DNA of 64,000 bases from Actinomadura violacea. GTDB taxonomy: Bacteria > Actinomycetota > Actinomycetes > Streptosporangiales > Streptosporangiaceae. The position numbers and the translations under genes are program-made. A model generated the notes under the pieces. It saw only the letters and a program-made list of their open reading frames with translations. It made no database searches and had not been told where the DNA came from. Location: NCBI RefSeq assembly GCF_017573465.1, contig NZ_JAGEPF010000018.1, positions 124,001 to 188,000 of the forward strand. Reading direction: 5' to 3'. Of this stretch, positions 15,868 through 24,307 are shown in pieces; the first letter of the stretch is position 1; every line of letters starts with the position of its first letter.

Positions 15868-16071
15868 ATGTCCGCAAACGATGCGCTGCTGGCCATCACC
15901 TTCGCCGTCGCGTTCACGACCTGCCTGCTCAAGGGCAAGCAGTGGCCCACACTCGTCACCGCCACGATCTTCGGGTGCTTTCTCGGCGCCACCCCCGCCG
16001 GGCACAAGGCCACCGGCGTCGTGAAGGAGATCGTCGGCCTTCTTCTGTCCTTCGCCCACCTGGGCCACTGA
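15868..16071 (+). CDS. Small hydrophobic membrane protein (Spd-like)
   Basis: A 67-residue protein with two hydrophobic stretches (about 5-22 and 28-45; the second is Gly/Thr-rich) and a helical C-terminus. Small membrane proteins at this place in actinomycete transfer operons are often Spd (spread) proteins, but there is no signature to prove it. AAGGA lies 13 bases from the ATG, a rather long gap. Confidence 0.6.
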   Translation: MSANDALLAITFAVAFTTCLLKGKQWPTLVTATIFGCFLGATPAGHKATGVVKEIVGLLLSFAHLGH

Positions 16072-16144
16072 GAGGGGCCGACGTGCACGCCCGAGCCGCG
16101 GCACACCCGTCGCCCGTCCCCGTCTTCAAAGGAGGTGCACCGAC

Positions 16145-17311
16145 ATGATCTTCCTCTTTGCGATCCCCGCGCTGGTCATCGTGGTGTTCGGCCTGAAGGC
16201 GGCGCACGAGTACGCCAACCACAGCAGCACCATCGGCCGCAGCGCCTCCGGCACGACCCGCACGGCGGCCCGCACGTCGGGCGGCGCAGCGGCCCGTTCG
16301 TCGGGCGGTGGCCGGTCCACCGGCTCCCGTGGCGGCCGCTCCGCGTCGCGCAGCGGCACCGGTGCCCGGGGTAGCACCGCGGCGCCTGGCGCCCGCAGCG
16401 GGGCCCGTAGCCGTTCCACCGGTCCCGCCGCGCATGTGGTGGGCCGCATCCTGGTCCACGCCGTGAACGACGGCGCCCGCCGCCGGTACCGGGCCGACAA
16501 GGCCGCCCGGTACATGAAAAAGGCGCAGGACAAAGGGCGCACGGTCAAGACCCGCAACGCGCCCCGGTCGGGGGTGCTGATCCACCGGCGCTCACCGCGC
16601 GCGGCGCTGCGGGACCTGCGCGAGCAGTGGTTCCCCGGCCGAGACAAGGCCCGCGACAAGGGCTCACCGGCAGACCCGGAGCCCGCACCGAACCCGACCC
16701 CGACCCCAGCGCCGACCCCGAACCCGACTCCCAATCCGAACCCGGCTCCGGCACCGGATCCCACCCCGGCGCCGACTCCGAACCCGATTCCGGCGCCAAC
16801 CCCGGCGCCGGCTCCGACTCCGGCGCCCGTGCCTTCCCCCAGGGGCGCACCGGACGCGGCATCCAAAGCCGCGCCGACCCCTGCACCCAACGACACCAAG
16901 ATCCTGGAGGGAACCATCGTGGCGGACAACAACGGCAGCAACGGCGGCACCGGCGGTGGCCGGGGGCAGTTCATGGACAAGACCGCGGTCGCGCACCTGG
17001 AGCTGCTCCAGAACTTCTTCCCCGAGTCCGAGACCGATCTTCTGCGCATGCTCCGCTCCGAGACCAACTTCGATGCCGCCCGCAGCCTGGCGCTGGTCGG
17101 GCTGTACGAGACCTGCGTCAACACCATCGGCCTGGACCCGACGGCGATGGAGCAGGTCAACGTCGCCGGCGAGGCGGTGCAGGAGTGCGCGGCGGCGATG
17201 TCGCTGGCTTTCAACCGGTTCGTCGCGGTCTACCAGGAGGTCATGCAGGCCCGCGCGAACGGCGTGGTCCTGCCCTACAACGGCCGGTTCATGACCGGCG
17301 AGGCCGCCTGA
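16145..17311 (+). CDS. Pro-rich membrane-anchored transfer-operon protein
   Basis: A 388-residue protein: an N-terminal membrane helix (about 1-17), a Ser/Arg/Gly-rich basic region (about 30-160), and a linker of repeated Pro-Thr/Pro-Asn/Pro-Ala units (about 175-240). A globular helical C-terminal domain (about 270-388) ends in LPYNGRFMTGEA. The protein of the gene at 19770 ends in the closely similar MPYDGRFVAGQ. AAAGGAGGTG lies 5 bases before the ATG. It sits directly before the translocase gene, which suggests a partner in DNA transfer. Unrecognised family. Confidence 0.75.
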   Translation: MIFLFAIPALVIVVFGLKAAHEYANHSSTIGRSASGTTRTAARTSGGAAARSSGGGRSTGSRGGRSASRSGTGARGSTAAPGARSGARSRSTGPAAHVVGRILVHAVNDGARRRYRADKAARYMKKAQDKGRTVKTRNAPRSGVLIHRRSPRAALRDLREQWFPGRDKARDKGSPADPEPAPNPTPTPAPTPNPTPNPNPAPAPDPTPAPTPNPIPAPTPAPAPTPAPVPSPRGAPDAASKAAPTPAPNDTKILEGTIVADNNGSNGGTGGGRGQFMDKTAVAHLELLQNFFPESETDLLRMLRSETNFDAARSLALVGLYETCVNTIGLDPTAMEQVNVAGEAVQECAAAMSLAFNRFVAVYQEVMQARANGVVLPYNGRFMTGEAA

Positions 17312-17366
17312 GGCCGGCCGCCCCGCACACCCCATGACTCGGCGATCGAAGAAAAGGAGGCTCGTG

Positions 17367-19625
17367 ATGCGCGCCATCGGCAGCGGGAAGAAGGCTCCCG
17401 CACGCAAGACCATCAGCAAGACGGTCAGCAAGAACACCGGCAAGACGACCGGCAAGACCGCTGCGGCGAACCGCGCCGTGCGCGAGCTGCCGCCGTCCCG
17501 GCCCGTCCGCGTCTACCGCTGGTTCAAGGCGCGCCCGCCCGAGCGGGTGCCGTGGGCGATCGCCCCGGCCCTGTACCTGGGCGGCGGGATGCTGCACGCC
17601 GCCGACCTGCCGTGGTGGGAGGGCGGCGTCGGCGGCGCCGCCGCCGGGTTCGGCGTCTACGCGGCCGTGCGCCGCAACACCGGCGACGAGGTGCTGGCGT
17701 CCAAGGCGGCCGGTGCCATCGGCGCGGCCGGGGTGTGGCTGGGGCTGTCGGCCGACTACGGGCTGGGCGCCGGGCCGCACGGGATGCTGTCGCTGGCCTA
17801 CTGGGGCCTGTACGCGATCGCCTACGGGGTCTTCCGGATGGACGACGGTGTCCGCACGAAGATCGCCGACAGGAAGGAGGAGGAGGCGTTCGAGCGGCTG
17901 CTGCCCGCGCTCGGCCTGGAGGAGTGCCGGCTGCAGAAGCACGAGCCGACCCGGCTGGGGTTCAAGCTGGTGATCGACACCCGGCCGTCGGGCAAGCGCG
18001 CGTCCAGCTTCGTCAGCAAGGACCTGCAGGAGCGGATCGCCGAGCACTACCGCATCCCGATGACGCGGGTGCACGTCGGCCCGCACCGCATCCCGGGCGC
18101 CATCGAGATCAAGGTGAAGACCCGCGACCCGTGGTCCCAGCCGCTGGCGCACCCGATGCTCGACGCCGAGGCCGAGATCGAGCTGCCCGCCGTCGCCGAC
18201 GCGCGCGAGCCGCTGGTGATCGGGATGGACCCCGACACCGGCAACCCGCTGAAGATGGTGGTGTGGAACAAGCAGGGCGCCGCCCACTGGGTGATCGTCG
18301 GGATCAAGGGGTCGGGTAAGACGGTCCTGCTGAACAACGTGCTGGAGCGGCTCACGGCCGCCGACAACGTGTTCACCGTGCTGATCGACCCGGCCAAGGG
18401 CAAGGACGGTCTGCGGTGGCGCGAGGCCGGCGCGCTGGGCATGTCGGCGCTGGGGCCTGAGGAGATCCCCAAGGCGCTGGCGATCCTGGAGTTCTGGGCC
18501 GACGCCGTTTCCTACCGCTCGAAGATGAACGCCCAGCCGGTGTTCGAGGTGGGGCCCGGCCGCCCGCTCGTGATGATCCTCATCGACGAGATCGACAAGC
18601 TGTTCAAGAAGCGGCCCGACCTGGCGCCCCGGTTCCAGGCGGCGCTGGCGATCCTGACCTCCACGTCCCGGTCGGAGTCGATCGGCATGATCCTGTGCGG
18701 TCAGCGCGGCACCGCCGCCTACCTGGGTGGGCCCGACACTCGCGCCAACATCGACCGGTTCGCGCTCGGCAAGGTGCAGAGGCTGAACGAGGCGCTGCAC
18801 GTGCTGGGCGAGTTCGGGCTGGAGGCGCCAGACATGTCCAACTACGGGGAGGGCCACCCCGGTGTGTGGCTGCTGGCCGACGACGCCAACCGCACCGAGA
18901 TGGGCCGGTCGTTCAACCTCACCGAGTTCGCCGACATCGACCGGCTCGCCGAGGGCCGCCGCCCGGCGGACCTGGAACCCGGTCTCGTGGAGTGGGCCGG
19001 CGACCACTTCGAGGAGCTGGTGACGGTCGCCGCCACCACCGACGAGAACGGCGAGCGCAAGCCTCCGCCGCCGCCGCGCGGCGCGCGCCGCCGGGCCGCG
19101 CCCGGCACCGCCGGTGACCCTCTGCCCGGTGACGACGTCACCGCGGCGGCTCCGCCCGACTTCGTGGCGCTGGACGCCGAGGTCGAAGCCGGGCTCCCTC
19201 CAGATCTGAAAGCGCAGCGTGACGCAATGGCATCCAGGCACCAGACGATCATGGACCGGCTCACGCCGATCCCCGACCCGGCCGACTTCGGCATCACCGA
19301 GGAGCAGGCCCGCGAGGCGTTCGCCGCGCGGGCCCGCCAGGCCGCCGAGCAGACCGACATCGCGCCCGAGCACCGGGCGGCGGTGATGGCGCTGCTGAAG
19401 AAGGGGCCCGCCTCCATGGCCGAGATCCGGCAGGCGGTCGGGCTCGGCGACGTGGAAGAGGACGGCGAGGCGGCCCGCAAGAAGAACGGCGCCCGCCGCA
19501 AGGCGGCCGGGCGGATGATGGCGCGCCTGCGCGACCTGGAGAAGGTCGTGCGTTCCGAGGGGAACGGCGCCGCCGCCCGCTGGTTCCTGGTCGACAACGC
19601 ATCCGCGGAAAGTGACTCTCAGTAG
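17367..19625 (+). CDS. TraB/FtsK-SpoIIIE-type DNA translocase
   Basis: A 752-residue membrane-anchored ATPase: Lys-rich N-terminus (1-40), four hydrophobic segments (about 55-155), then an FtsK/SpoIIIE motor. Walker A is GIKGSGKT (312-319) and Walker B is MILIDEID (D407, E408). A winged-helix domain occupies about residues 665-740, like FtsK-gamma or the TraB C-terminal DNA-recognition domain. In actinomycetes, TraB hexamers move double-stranded DNA between cells after binding 8-bp-type repeats at clt. ATG 17367 is preferred (AAAAGGAGG upstream). Phages rarely carry this, so it marks a conjugative or phage-plasmid nature. Candidate recognition repeats lie just downstream. Confidence 0.9.
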   Translation: MRAIGSGKKAPARKTISKTVSKNTGKTTGKTAAANRAVRELPPSRPVRVYRWFKARPPERVPWAIAPALYLGGGMLHAADLPWWEGGVGGAAAGFGVYAAVRRNTGDEVLASKAAGAIGAAGVWLGLSADYGLGAGPHGMLSLAYWGLYAIAYGVFRMDDGVRTKIADRKEEEAFERLLPALGLEECRLQKHEPTRLGFKLVIDTRPSGKRASSFVSKDLQERIAEHYRIPMTRVHVGPHRIPGAIEIKVKTRDPWSQPLAHPMLDAEAEIELPAVADAREPLVIGMDPDTGNPLKMVVWNKQGAAHWVIVGIKGSGKTVLLNNVLERLTAADNVFTVLIDPAKGKDGLRWREAGALGMSALGPEEIPKALAILEFWADAVSYRSKMNAQPVFEVGPGRPLVMILIDEIDKLFKKRPDLAPRFQAALAILTSTSRSESIGMILCGQRGTAAYLGGPDTRANIDRFALGKVQRLNEALHVLGEFGLEAPDMSNYGEGHPGVWLLADDANRTEMGRSFNLTEFADIDRLAEGRRPADLEPGLVEWAGDHFEELVTVAATTDENGERKPPPPPRGARRRAAPGTAGDPLPGDDVTAAAPPDFVALDAEVEAGLPPDLKAQRDAMASRHQTIMDRLTPIPDPADFGITEEQAREAFAARARQAAEQTDIAPEHRAAVMALLKKGPASMAEIRQAVGLGDVEEDGEAARKKNGARRKAAGRMMARLRDLEKVVRSEGNGAAARWFLVDNASAESDSQ

Positions 19626-19641
19626 TCGCCGCTGTGGGGTT

Positions 19642-19729
19642 GGGACATTGGGACAGACGGGACAACCCCCTGCCTATAGGGGGGCAGTCCCAACCCTGTC
19701 CCAACCCCCGATGTCCCATCCCCTGTCCC
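19642..19729. repeat. Inverted GGGACA / TGTCCC array
   Basis: Three GGGACA (19642, 19650, 19659) followed by AGTCCC (19685) and three TGTCCC (19698, 19712, 19724). It fills the gap between the translocase gene and the next gene and can fold into alternative stems around CCCCCTGCCTATAGGGGG. A candidate protein-binding or origin-like site. Confidence 0.7.
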
Positions 19730-19769
19730 GTCCTTCGTCACGCACAGTCACGGAAAGGAAGTGAAGATC

Positions 19770-20282
19770 ATGAGCCACACCGCCGAGGCAATGACGATCG
19801 TCGACACCGACCAGCTGGCCGTCGGCCTGTCGCACACCGCCGGGCGGTGCCTGGCCTCCGGCCTGGACCCCGACGCCTACCGGGGCGTGCTCAGCGCGTG
19901 CTTCGCCCTCGCGCAGCGGCCCTGGCGCGGCACGTCGGCCCAGTGGCGCGACGACCAGCAGATGTTCGGCGAGGTGGAGGAGCTGCACACCGCCATCACC
20001 GCGCAGATCGGCCTCATCGACCGCTACACCGACACCGTGTCAACGCGGCTGGCCGCCGAGCTGGCCAAGGACGAGGACGACCGCAACACCGCGCTCATCG
20101 CCGACTGCAAGCAGGCACTGCGGATCCTGCACGAGGCGCGCCCGCAGTTCGAGGCGCTGGCCGCGATGCTCGCCACCGTCCACGACGACACCCGCGACAC
20201 CTACCAGGCCGCCTACGCCCTGGTCGACCAGGGCCGCGTCATGCCCTACGACGGGAGGTTCGTCGCCGGCCAAAACCCCTGA
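19770..20282 (+). CDS. Helical transfer-operon protein, 170 aa
   Basis: Unrecognised all-helical protein with ordered heptad-like stretches (about 55-130). Its C-terminal MPYDGRFVAGQ closely matches the C-terminus of the Pro-rich protein encoded at 16145, so the two may share a partner or tail domain. ATG 19770 is chosen over a GTG 9 bases upstream because AAGGAA is then at a workable distance. Confidence 0.7.
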   Translation: MSHTAEAMTIVDTDQLAVGLSHTAGRCLASGLDPDAYRGVLSACFALAQRPWRGTSAQWRDDQQMFGEVEELHTAITAQIGLIDRYTDTVSTRLAAELAKDEDDRNTALIADCKQALRILHEARPQFEALAAMLATVHDDTRDTYQAAYALVDQGRVMPYDGRFVAGQNP

Positions 20283-20342
20283 CCCACCGGCCAACCAATC
20301 GGCCGCCCGCGACCCGTACAGCATCCCGATGAGGAGAACCCG

Positions 20343-21455
20343 ATGAGCCCCACCCGCTGGAAGATCAACTGGCGGAAGGTCGTCCAGCTTGGCTTGGGCG
20401 TCGCCGCCGGCCTGGTCGCCGCGTTCGGCGCGCTCGCCGTGGCGGTGACGAGCTTCTCCCTGTCCTTCGACGCCATCACCGCCGTCGCCAAGGCCGCGCG
20501 GATCCGCGACTCGCGGGCGTGGATGATGCCGGTGTCGGTCGACGGCGCCATCCTCGTCGCCGCCGTCGCCGCCGTGGTGATGAGCCGCCTGCAGGCGGGC
20601 AAGCGGGTGCTGTACCCGTGGACGGTCGTGGTGATCGGCGTGGTCATCTCAATCCTGTGCAACGCCGCGCACTCCACCGGCCACACCGACGCGCACGGCG
20701 CCATCGCCCTCGATCTGCACCCGATCATTCGCGGCGCCATCTCGGCCATCCCCGCGCTGATGCTGGCGCTCGCGGTGCACCTGGTGATCGAGCTGCTGGA
20801 GGCGTTCATGAAGCTGGCCTCACCCGACCCGAACGGGCCCGAACCCACCCGATCGATCGACCCGATCGATCGGGTGGTCGCGGCGGCTCGATCGACCGCC
20901 GCCGACGCCCGGCCCGCCTCGGTCAGCATGCCGATCGACGCCGGTCCCGGCACCCGATCGCTCGGGGCGGGCGGGGCACTCGATCCTCGCGCTGACCAGC
21001 AGGAATCGACCCGATCGATCGGGTCCGGCGGCGCACAGGAATCGGGTCGGCCGACCCGATCGAACGACCCGATCGATCGGGTCGGGGCGGGTGCGCCGTA
21101 CCCGATGCACCCGGCCAACCAGACCGGCACCGAGACGGGGAAGCCGACCCGATCGAACGCCGGGTCCGGCACCCGATCGACTACCCGATCGAACGCCGCG
21201 CAGGGCACCGCTCGATCGGGTCGCAGCGCGCCGAAGGTGACGCCGATCAAGACGGGCAAGCGCCGGTCGATGGACGACCTGCGCGAGCAGTTGCGGGCCG
21301 GGATCGCCGCCGGGCAGATCGACCCGCACCCGGCCGCCGACCCGATCCGCGAGTTCCTGCGGTGCTCGCCGAAGCGGTCCCGGGATCTGCGCGACGAGTT
21401 CGCCGGCGACCCGATCCCCGCGCCGGACTCCCCCGCCGCGAAGACAGCCGACTGA
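20343..21455 (+). CDS. DUF2637/Spd-like membrane protein with repeat-encoded tail
   Basis: A 370-residue protein. Residues about 12-155 hold four membrane segments with the DUF2637 pattern (SFSLSFDAI, SRAWMMPVSVDGAIL, NAAHSTGH). A tail follows with repeated Pro-Thr-Arg-Ser-(Ile/Asn) and Asp-Pro-Ile-Asp-Arg units (about 168-290), encoded by an ACCCGATCGA array. A C-terminal domain ends the protein. DUF2637 proteins accompany TraB on actinomycete elements. GAGGAG lies 6 bases before the ATG. The nucleotide repeats may matter more than the peptide they encode. Confidence 0.85.
   Translation: MSPTRWKINWRKVVQLGLGVAAGLVAAFGALAVAVTSFSLSFDAITAVAKAARIRDSRAWMMPVSVDGAILVAAVAAVVMSRLQAGKRVLYPWTVVVIGVVISILCNAAHSTGHTDAHGAIALDLHPIIRGAISAIPALMLALAVHLVIELLEAFMKLASPDPNGPEPTRSIDPIDRVVAAARSTAADARPASVSMPIDAGPGTRSLGAGGALDPRADQQESTRSIGSGGAQESGRPTRSNDPIDRVGAGAPYPMHPANQTGTETGKPTRSNAGSGTRSTTRSNAAQGTARSGRSAPKVTPIKTGKRRSMDDLREQLRAGIAAGQIDPHPAADPIREFLRCSPKRSRDLRDEFAGDPIPAPDSPAAKTAD
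20847..21221. repeat. ACCCGATCGA direct-repeat array, candidate clt
   Basis: Exact ACCCGATCGA at 20847, 20860, 21009, 21054, 21067, 21147, 21171 and 21183, plus ACCCGATCGC at 20952 and an inverted TCGATCGGGT at 21212. They lie inside the second DUF2637 gene, just after the translocase gene. TraB-type translocases recognise short directly repeated motifs near tra/spd genes. Confidence 0.75.
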
Positions 21456-21601
21456 CCCGCATCCTGTCCGCCTTCGGGCGGACCCCTTGACGCCGTGCCC
21501 CGCTCCCGGGTCCGCTTGGCCGCGAACCCCCGGGGGCGGGGCACGGTCCACGACCACCCCGCCAGTCACCCGACCCCACTCGCCCCTCAGGGAGCCCCAC
21601 C

Positions 21602-22465
21602 ATGCCGACCTACATCCACCAGTTGCCCGTAATTGACCTACCGGGCAACGAGCACTACACCGAACCCGGCCGCCCCACCTGCGCCACGAGCGCCAGGTAC
21701 ACGCGGATCTCCTTCGTCGGAGTGGTCGACGCCGACGACCCGCGGTTCGCCGAGGCCGCCGACGCCATCCCCGACCGGTACCGCCCGGTGGGCACGTTCG
21801 GGGTCGCCGGCATGGAGAGCCAGGAGACCGCGCTGTTCTGGCACGGGCCCGCCGACGTCATCACCGGCGCCCTGAACCCGGACTTCATCGACGGGCCCGC
21901 GCTGTTCGAGCAGCTCCGCGAGCACGGGCTGTTCAGCGGAGGATGGCCTGAGGCGCAGCCGTGGAACCAGCTCATCCCGGCCCGCACCTGGCACCCCGGC
22001 GGCTCCGGCGTCCTGGCCGAGTACCCGTTCCCCGACGGCCAGCCGGGGCAGGTGGTGGTGTACGAGATCTCCGGGAGGCCGGCGCGGCTGTCCAACTACG
22101 GGCCCGGCGACCGGCCCGGCCCCATGCCGATCGCCACCTGGCACTGCACCCGCTGCCATCTGCACGGCGACACCCACGACCGGTCGGAGTCCGGCGGCCC
22201 CGGCGACCGGCAGCAGATCTGCCGCGCCGCCCGCACGCACCTGCTGCCGGGCCGCTGCGAGCCCCGCGAGGAGTTCTGGGACGACGCCATCGCCACCATC
22301 CAGGAGGTCGGCGGCGGCCAGCGGCCAGCCGACGAGCGGGGGCTGCACGCCTCCTTCTGCGCCACCAGGGTCGTCGACCCCGAGCAGGTGATGGCGCGGT
22401 CGACGTGCGCGGAGATCCGCCAGGCCCGCGCCGCTGCGGCCGCGCCGTCGCCGGCGAACGGCTGA
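21602..22465 (+). CDS. Hypothetical protein, 287 aa
   Basis: Unrecognised. It contains WHCTRCHLHGDTHD (about 180-193), a Cys/His cluster able to bind zinc, and a Pro/Gly-rich N-terminal half. GGGAG lies 7 bases before the ATG. Last gene of the plus-strand transfer-like operon, ending at a bidirectional terminator. Confidence 0.65.
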   Translation: MPTYIHQLPVIDLPGNEHYTEPGRPTCATSARYTRISFVGVVDADDPRFAEAADAIPDRYRPVGTFGVAGMESQETALFWHGPADVITGALNPDFIDGPALFEQLREHGLFSGGWPEAQPWNQLIPARTWHPGGSGVLAEYPFPDGQPGQVVVYEISGRPARLSNYGPGDRPGPMPIATWHCTRCHLHGDTHDRSESGGPGDRQQICRAARTHLLPGRCEPREEFWDDAIATIQEVGGGQRPADERGLHASFCATRVVDPEQVMARSTCAEIRQARAAAAAPSPANG

Positions 22466-22488
22466 GCCGCCCCCTCCCAGGCAAAACG

Positions 22489-22520
22489 GAAGGGCCCCGA
22501 CCGCATGGTCGGGGCCCTTC
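22489..22520. terminator. Bidirectional hairpin between convergent genes
   Basis: Perfect 14-bp stem GAAGGGCCCCGACC with loop GCAT, lying between convergent genes ending at 22465 and 22532. Confidence 0.75.
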
Positions 22521-22531
22521 GTCGTCCCAGG

Positions 22532-23002
22532 TCAGGCGGGGTCGCCGGGCGCCTTGTCCAGGCTCACCGTGGCGGGCACCTCCTCCTCAAGGCCGGGGTC
22601 CTTGTCGGGCTTGGAGACAGGCTCGCGGGCGGGCTCGTTGCCGGGCGCGGCGACGATCGGGGCGGGCACCAGCGGCGTGCGCAGCGCGGCGACCGGCGAG
22701 GGGCCGGTGTACTGCTGGCACGGGCACGGCACCGACGTCCACCTCACCGGCACCTTCACCTCGTTCTCGTCGTCCCACACCCAGTCGACGGCCTGCTGGG
22801 CGGGGCCGTTGCAGCGGCCGGTGATGTGGTCGTGGAACGCCAGGTGGTGCTTGCAGCCGCACACTGGCTTCCCCGGGTCGGGCAGCATGCCGAGCCGGTG
22901 CCGCTGCACGGCCCGGCGGTGGTCCATCCAGTCGTCGAAGCGGCGCCAACCGGAGCCGATGATGATGAACACCAGCACCAGCGTGAGCAGGGTCCAGTCC
23001 AT
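22532..23002 (-). CDS. Membrane-anchored Cys/His-cluster protein, 156 aa
   Basis: One N-terminal membrane helix (about 3-18), then CGCKHHLAFHD...GRC and CPCQQY (about 48-96). This spacing is recurrent in actinophage proteins and probably forms a zinc site. The C-terminus is Pro/Glu-rich and disordered. ATG with AAGGG upstream. Function unknown. Confidence 0.65.
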   Translation of the reverse strand: MDWTLLTLVLVFIIIGSGWRRFDDWMDHRRAVQRHRLGMLPDPGKPVCGCKHHLAFHDHITGRCNGPAQQAVDWVWDDENEVKVPVRWTSVPCPCQQYTGPSPVAALRTPLVPAPIVAAPGNEPAREPVSKPDKDPGLEEEVPATVSLDKAPGDPA

Positions 23003-23050
23003 GGGGTGTATCCCTTCGTGTGATCGTTTCGTGTGATCGGTTGGTCGGGG

Positions 23051-24307
23051 TTACAGCGACATCCACACCACGGCGTCGCCGGCGGCCTCGTCCGCGGCCG
23101 CCCAGGCGGTCGCGAACCCCGGGGCCTGCTTCTCCTCCACGCACGCCGGAGCGGCCACCAGCAGGTGCTCCACCGTCGGAAAGGACATGGCGCGCCGCTC
23201 CAGCCAGACGCGCGGAAATCGGGCGTCCATGTCGTCGACGGCGATACCGAACTCGGCGGCGTAGCCCTCCAGCGCGACGGAGGTCTGCGCGCGGGTGCCT
23301 CGGCCGAGCCGCATGAGCGAGCGGGCGGTGTATCCGCGGGTGGTGCGGTCGGGGCTGCCGTCCTCGCGCTTCTTGGCCTTGAACGCGCGCCGCACCTCGT
23401 ACACGCCCCACTCGGCAGCGTCCAGGTGCTCCTCAGCCAGCAGCAGCGCCGGTTCCATGCCGGGCGTGGCCGCCAGGATGTTCCACAGCCGTTTCCCGGC
23501 CACCAGCCCCATTGAGGGGTTCAGGGCGACGGCGCCGTGCTCCATCACCAGCGCCTCCACCGCCAGCTCCGGCCGGGCGCGGTACTCGGCGACGACCTCG
23601 GCGAGCCCCGCCTTGTTCGTCATCCGAAACGGACAAAAGCCGCACGCTGACTTGCGCCACGTGGCGCCGGTCTGCTCGGCGATGTACGCCAGGCACCGGG
23701 CCCGGTCCCACCCGAGCGTGATGAGCGGGTAGACGCCGGTGCGGGTCGCGCTGTCGCCGTCGGCCGCGTCGCGCTTGGCGCGGCGCCGCTCGTGCTTGGA
23801 GTCCTCGAACCCCATCACCTGGTAGAACGGCTCCCCGCCGAAGTAACCGTCCAGGAACGCATCGGTCGGCCACCCCTTCGCATGGATCGAGCATTTACGG
23901 ACGAGTCCGGTGGTCGGCACCGTCCCGGCCCGCGTCATCTCCTCGTACAGCCGCAGGTCGCCGTCGGCGTGCAGCCGGGACGGGCTCGTGGACAACTCCA
24001 GCACCGTCACCTCGCCCTGGCCGCCGCCCCGGGGCCGGGCCACCTGCGCGTAGGGCAGGCCGGCGGCGGCCAGCCGCGGCAGGATGTGCTCCTCCACGAG
24101 CGCGACGGTGTCGGGGTGCTCCGACCCGGTCATCGCGGTGACGACCACGACGCGCGACAGGTCGGTGTCGGCGGGCAGCCCCAGCCGCTCCGCCGCCTGC
24201 GGGCCGGGCCCCTGCTCGGCGAGCACGCTCAGTAGCAGCAGCACCCAGCCGCCCGAGTCGGCACCGAGCCCGAAGTTGACGGCCAGCGGCCGACCCGCGG
24301 CCGTCAC
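23051..24307 (-). CDS. PAPS-reductase-like PP-loop enzyme
   Basis: A 418-residue protein of the adenine-nucleotide alpha-hydrolase/PAPS reductase superfamily as found in phages. NFGLGADSGG near residues 9-18 stands in for the PP-loop SGGxDS. RKCSIHAKGWP and ACGFCPF (mid protein) provide three cysteines arranged like a metal or Fe-S site. Relatives include DndC-type sulfur-modification proteins and unassigned phage enzymes; nothing here proves DNA phosphorothioation. GTG overlaps the HNH gene stop (GTGA), so the two are co-translated. Confidence 0.8.
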   Translation of the reverse strand: MTAAGRPLAVNFGLGADSGGWVLLLLSVLAEQGPGPQAAERLGLPADTDLSRVVVVTAMTGSEHPDTVALVEEHILPRLAAAGLPYAQVARPRGGGQGEVTVLELSTSPSRLHADGDLRLYEEMTRAGTVPTTGLVRKCSIHAKGWPTDAFLDGYFGGEPFYQVMGFEDSKHERRRAKRDAADGDSATRTGVYPLITLGWDRARCLAYIAEQTGATWRKSACGFCPFRMTNKAGLAEVVAEYRARPELAVEALVMEHGAVALNPSMGLVAGKRLWNILAATPGMEPALLLAEEHLDAAEWGVYEVRRAFKAKKREDGSPDRTTRGYTARSLMRLGRGTRAQTSVALEGYAAEFGIAVDDMDARFPRVWLERRAMSFPTVEHLLVAAPACVEEKQAPGFATAWAAADEAAGDAVVWMSL

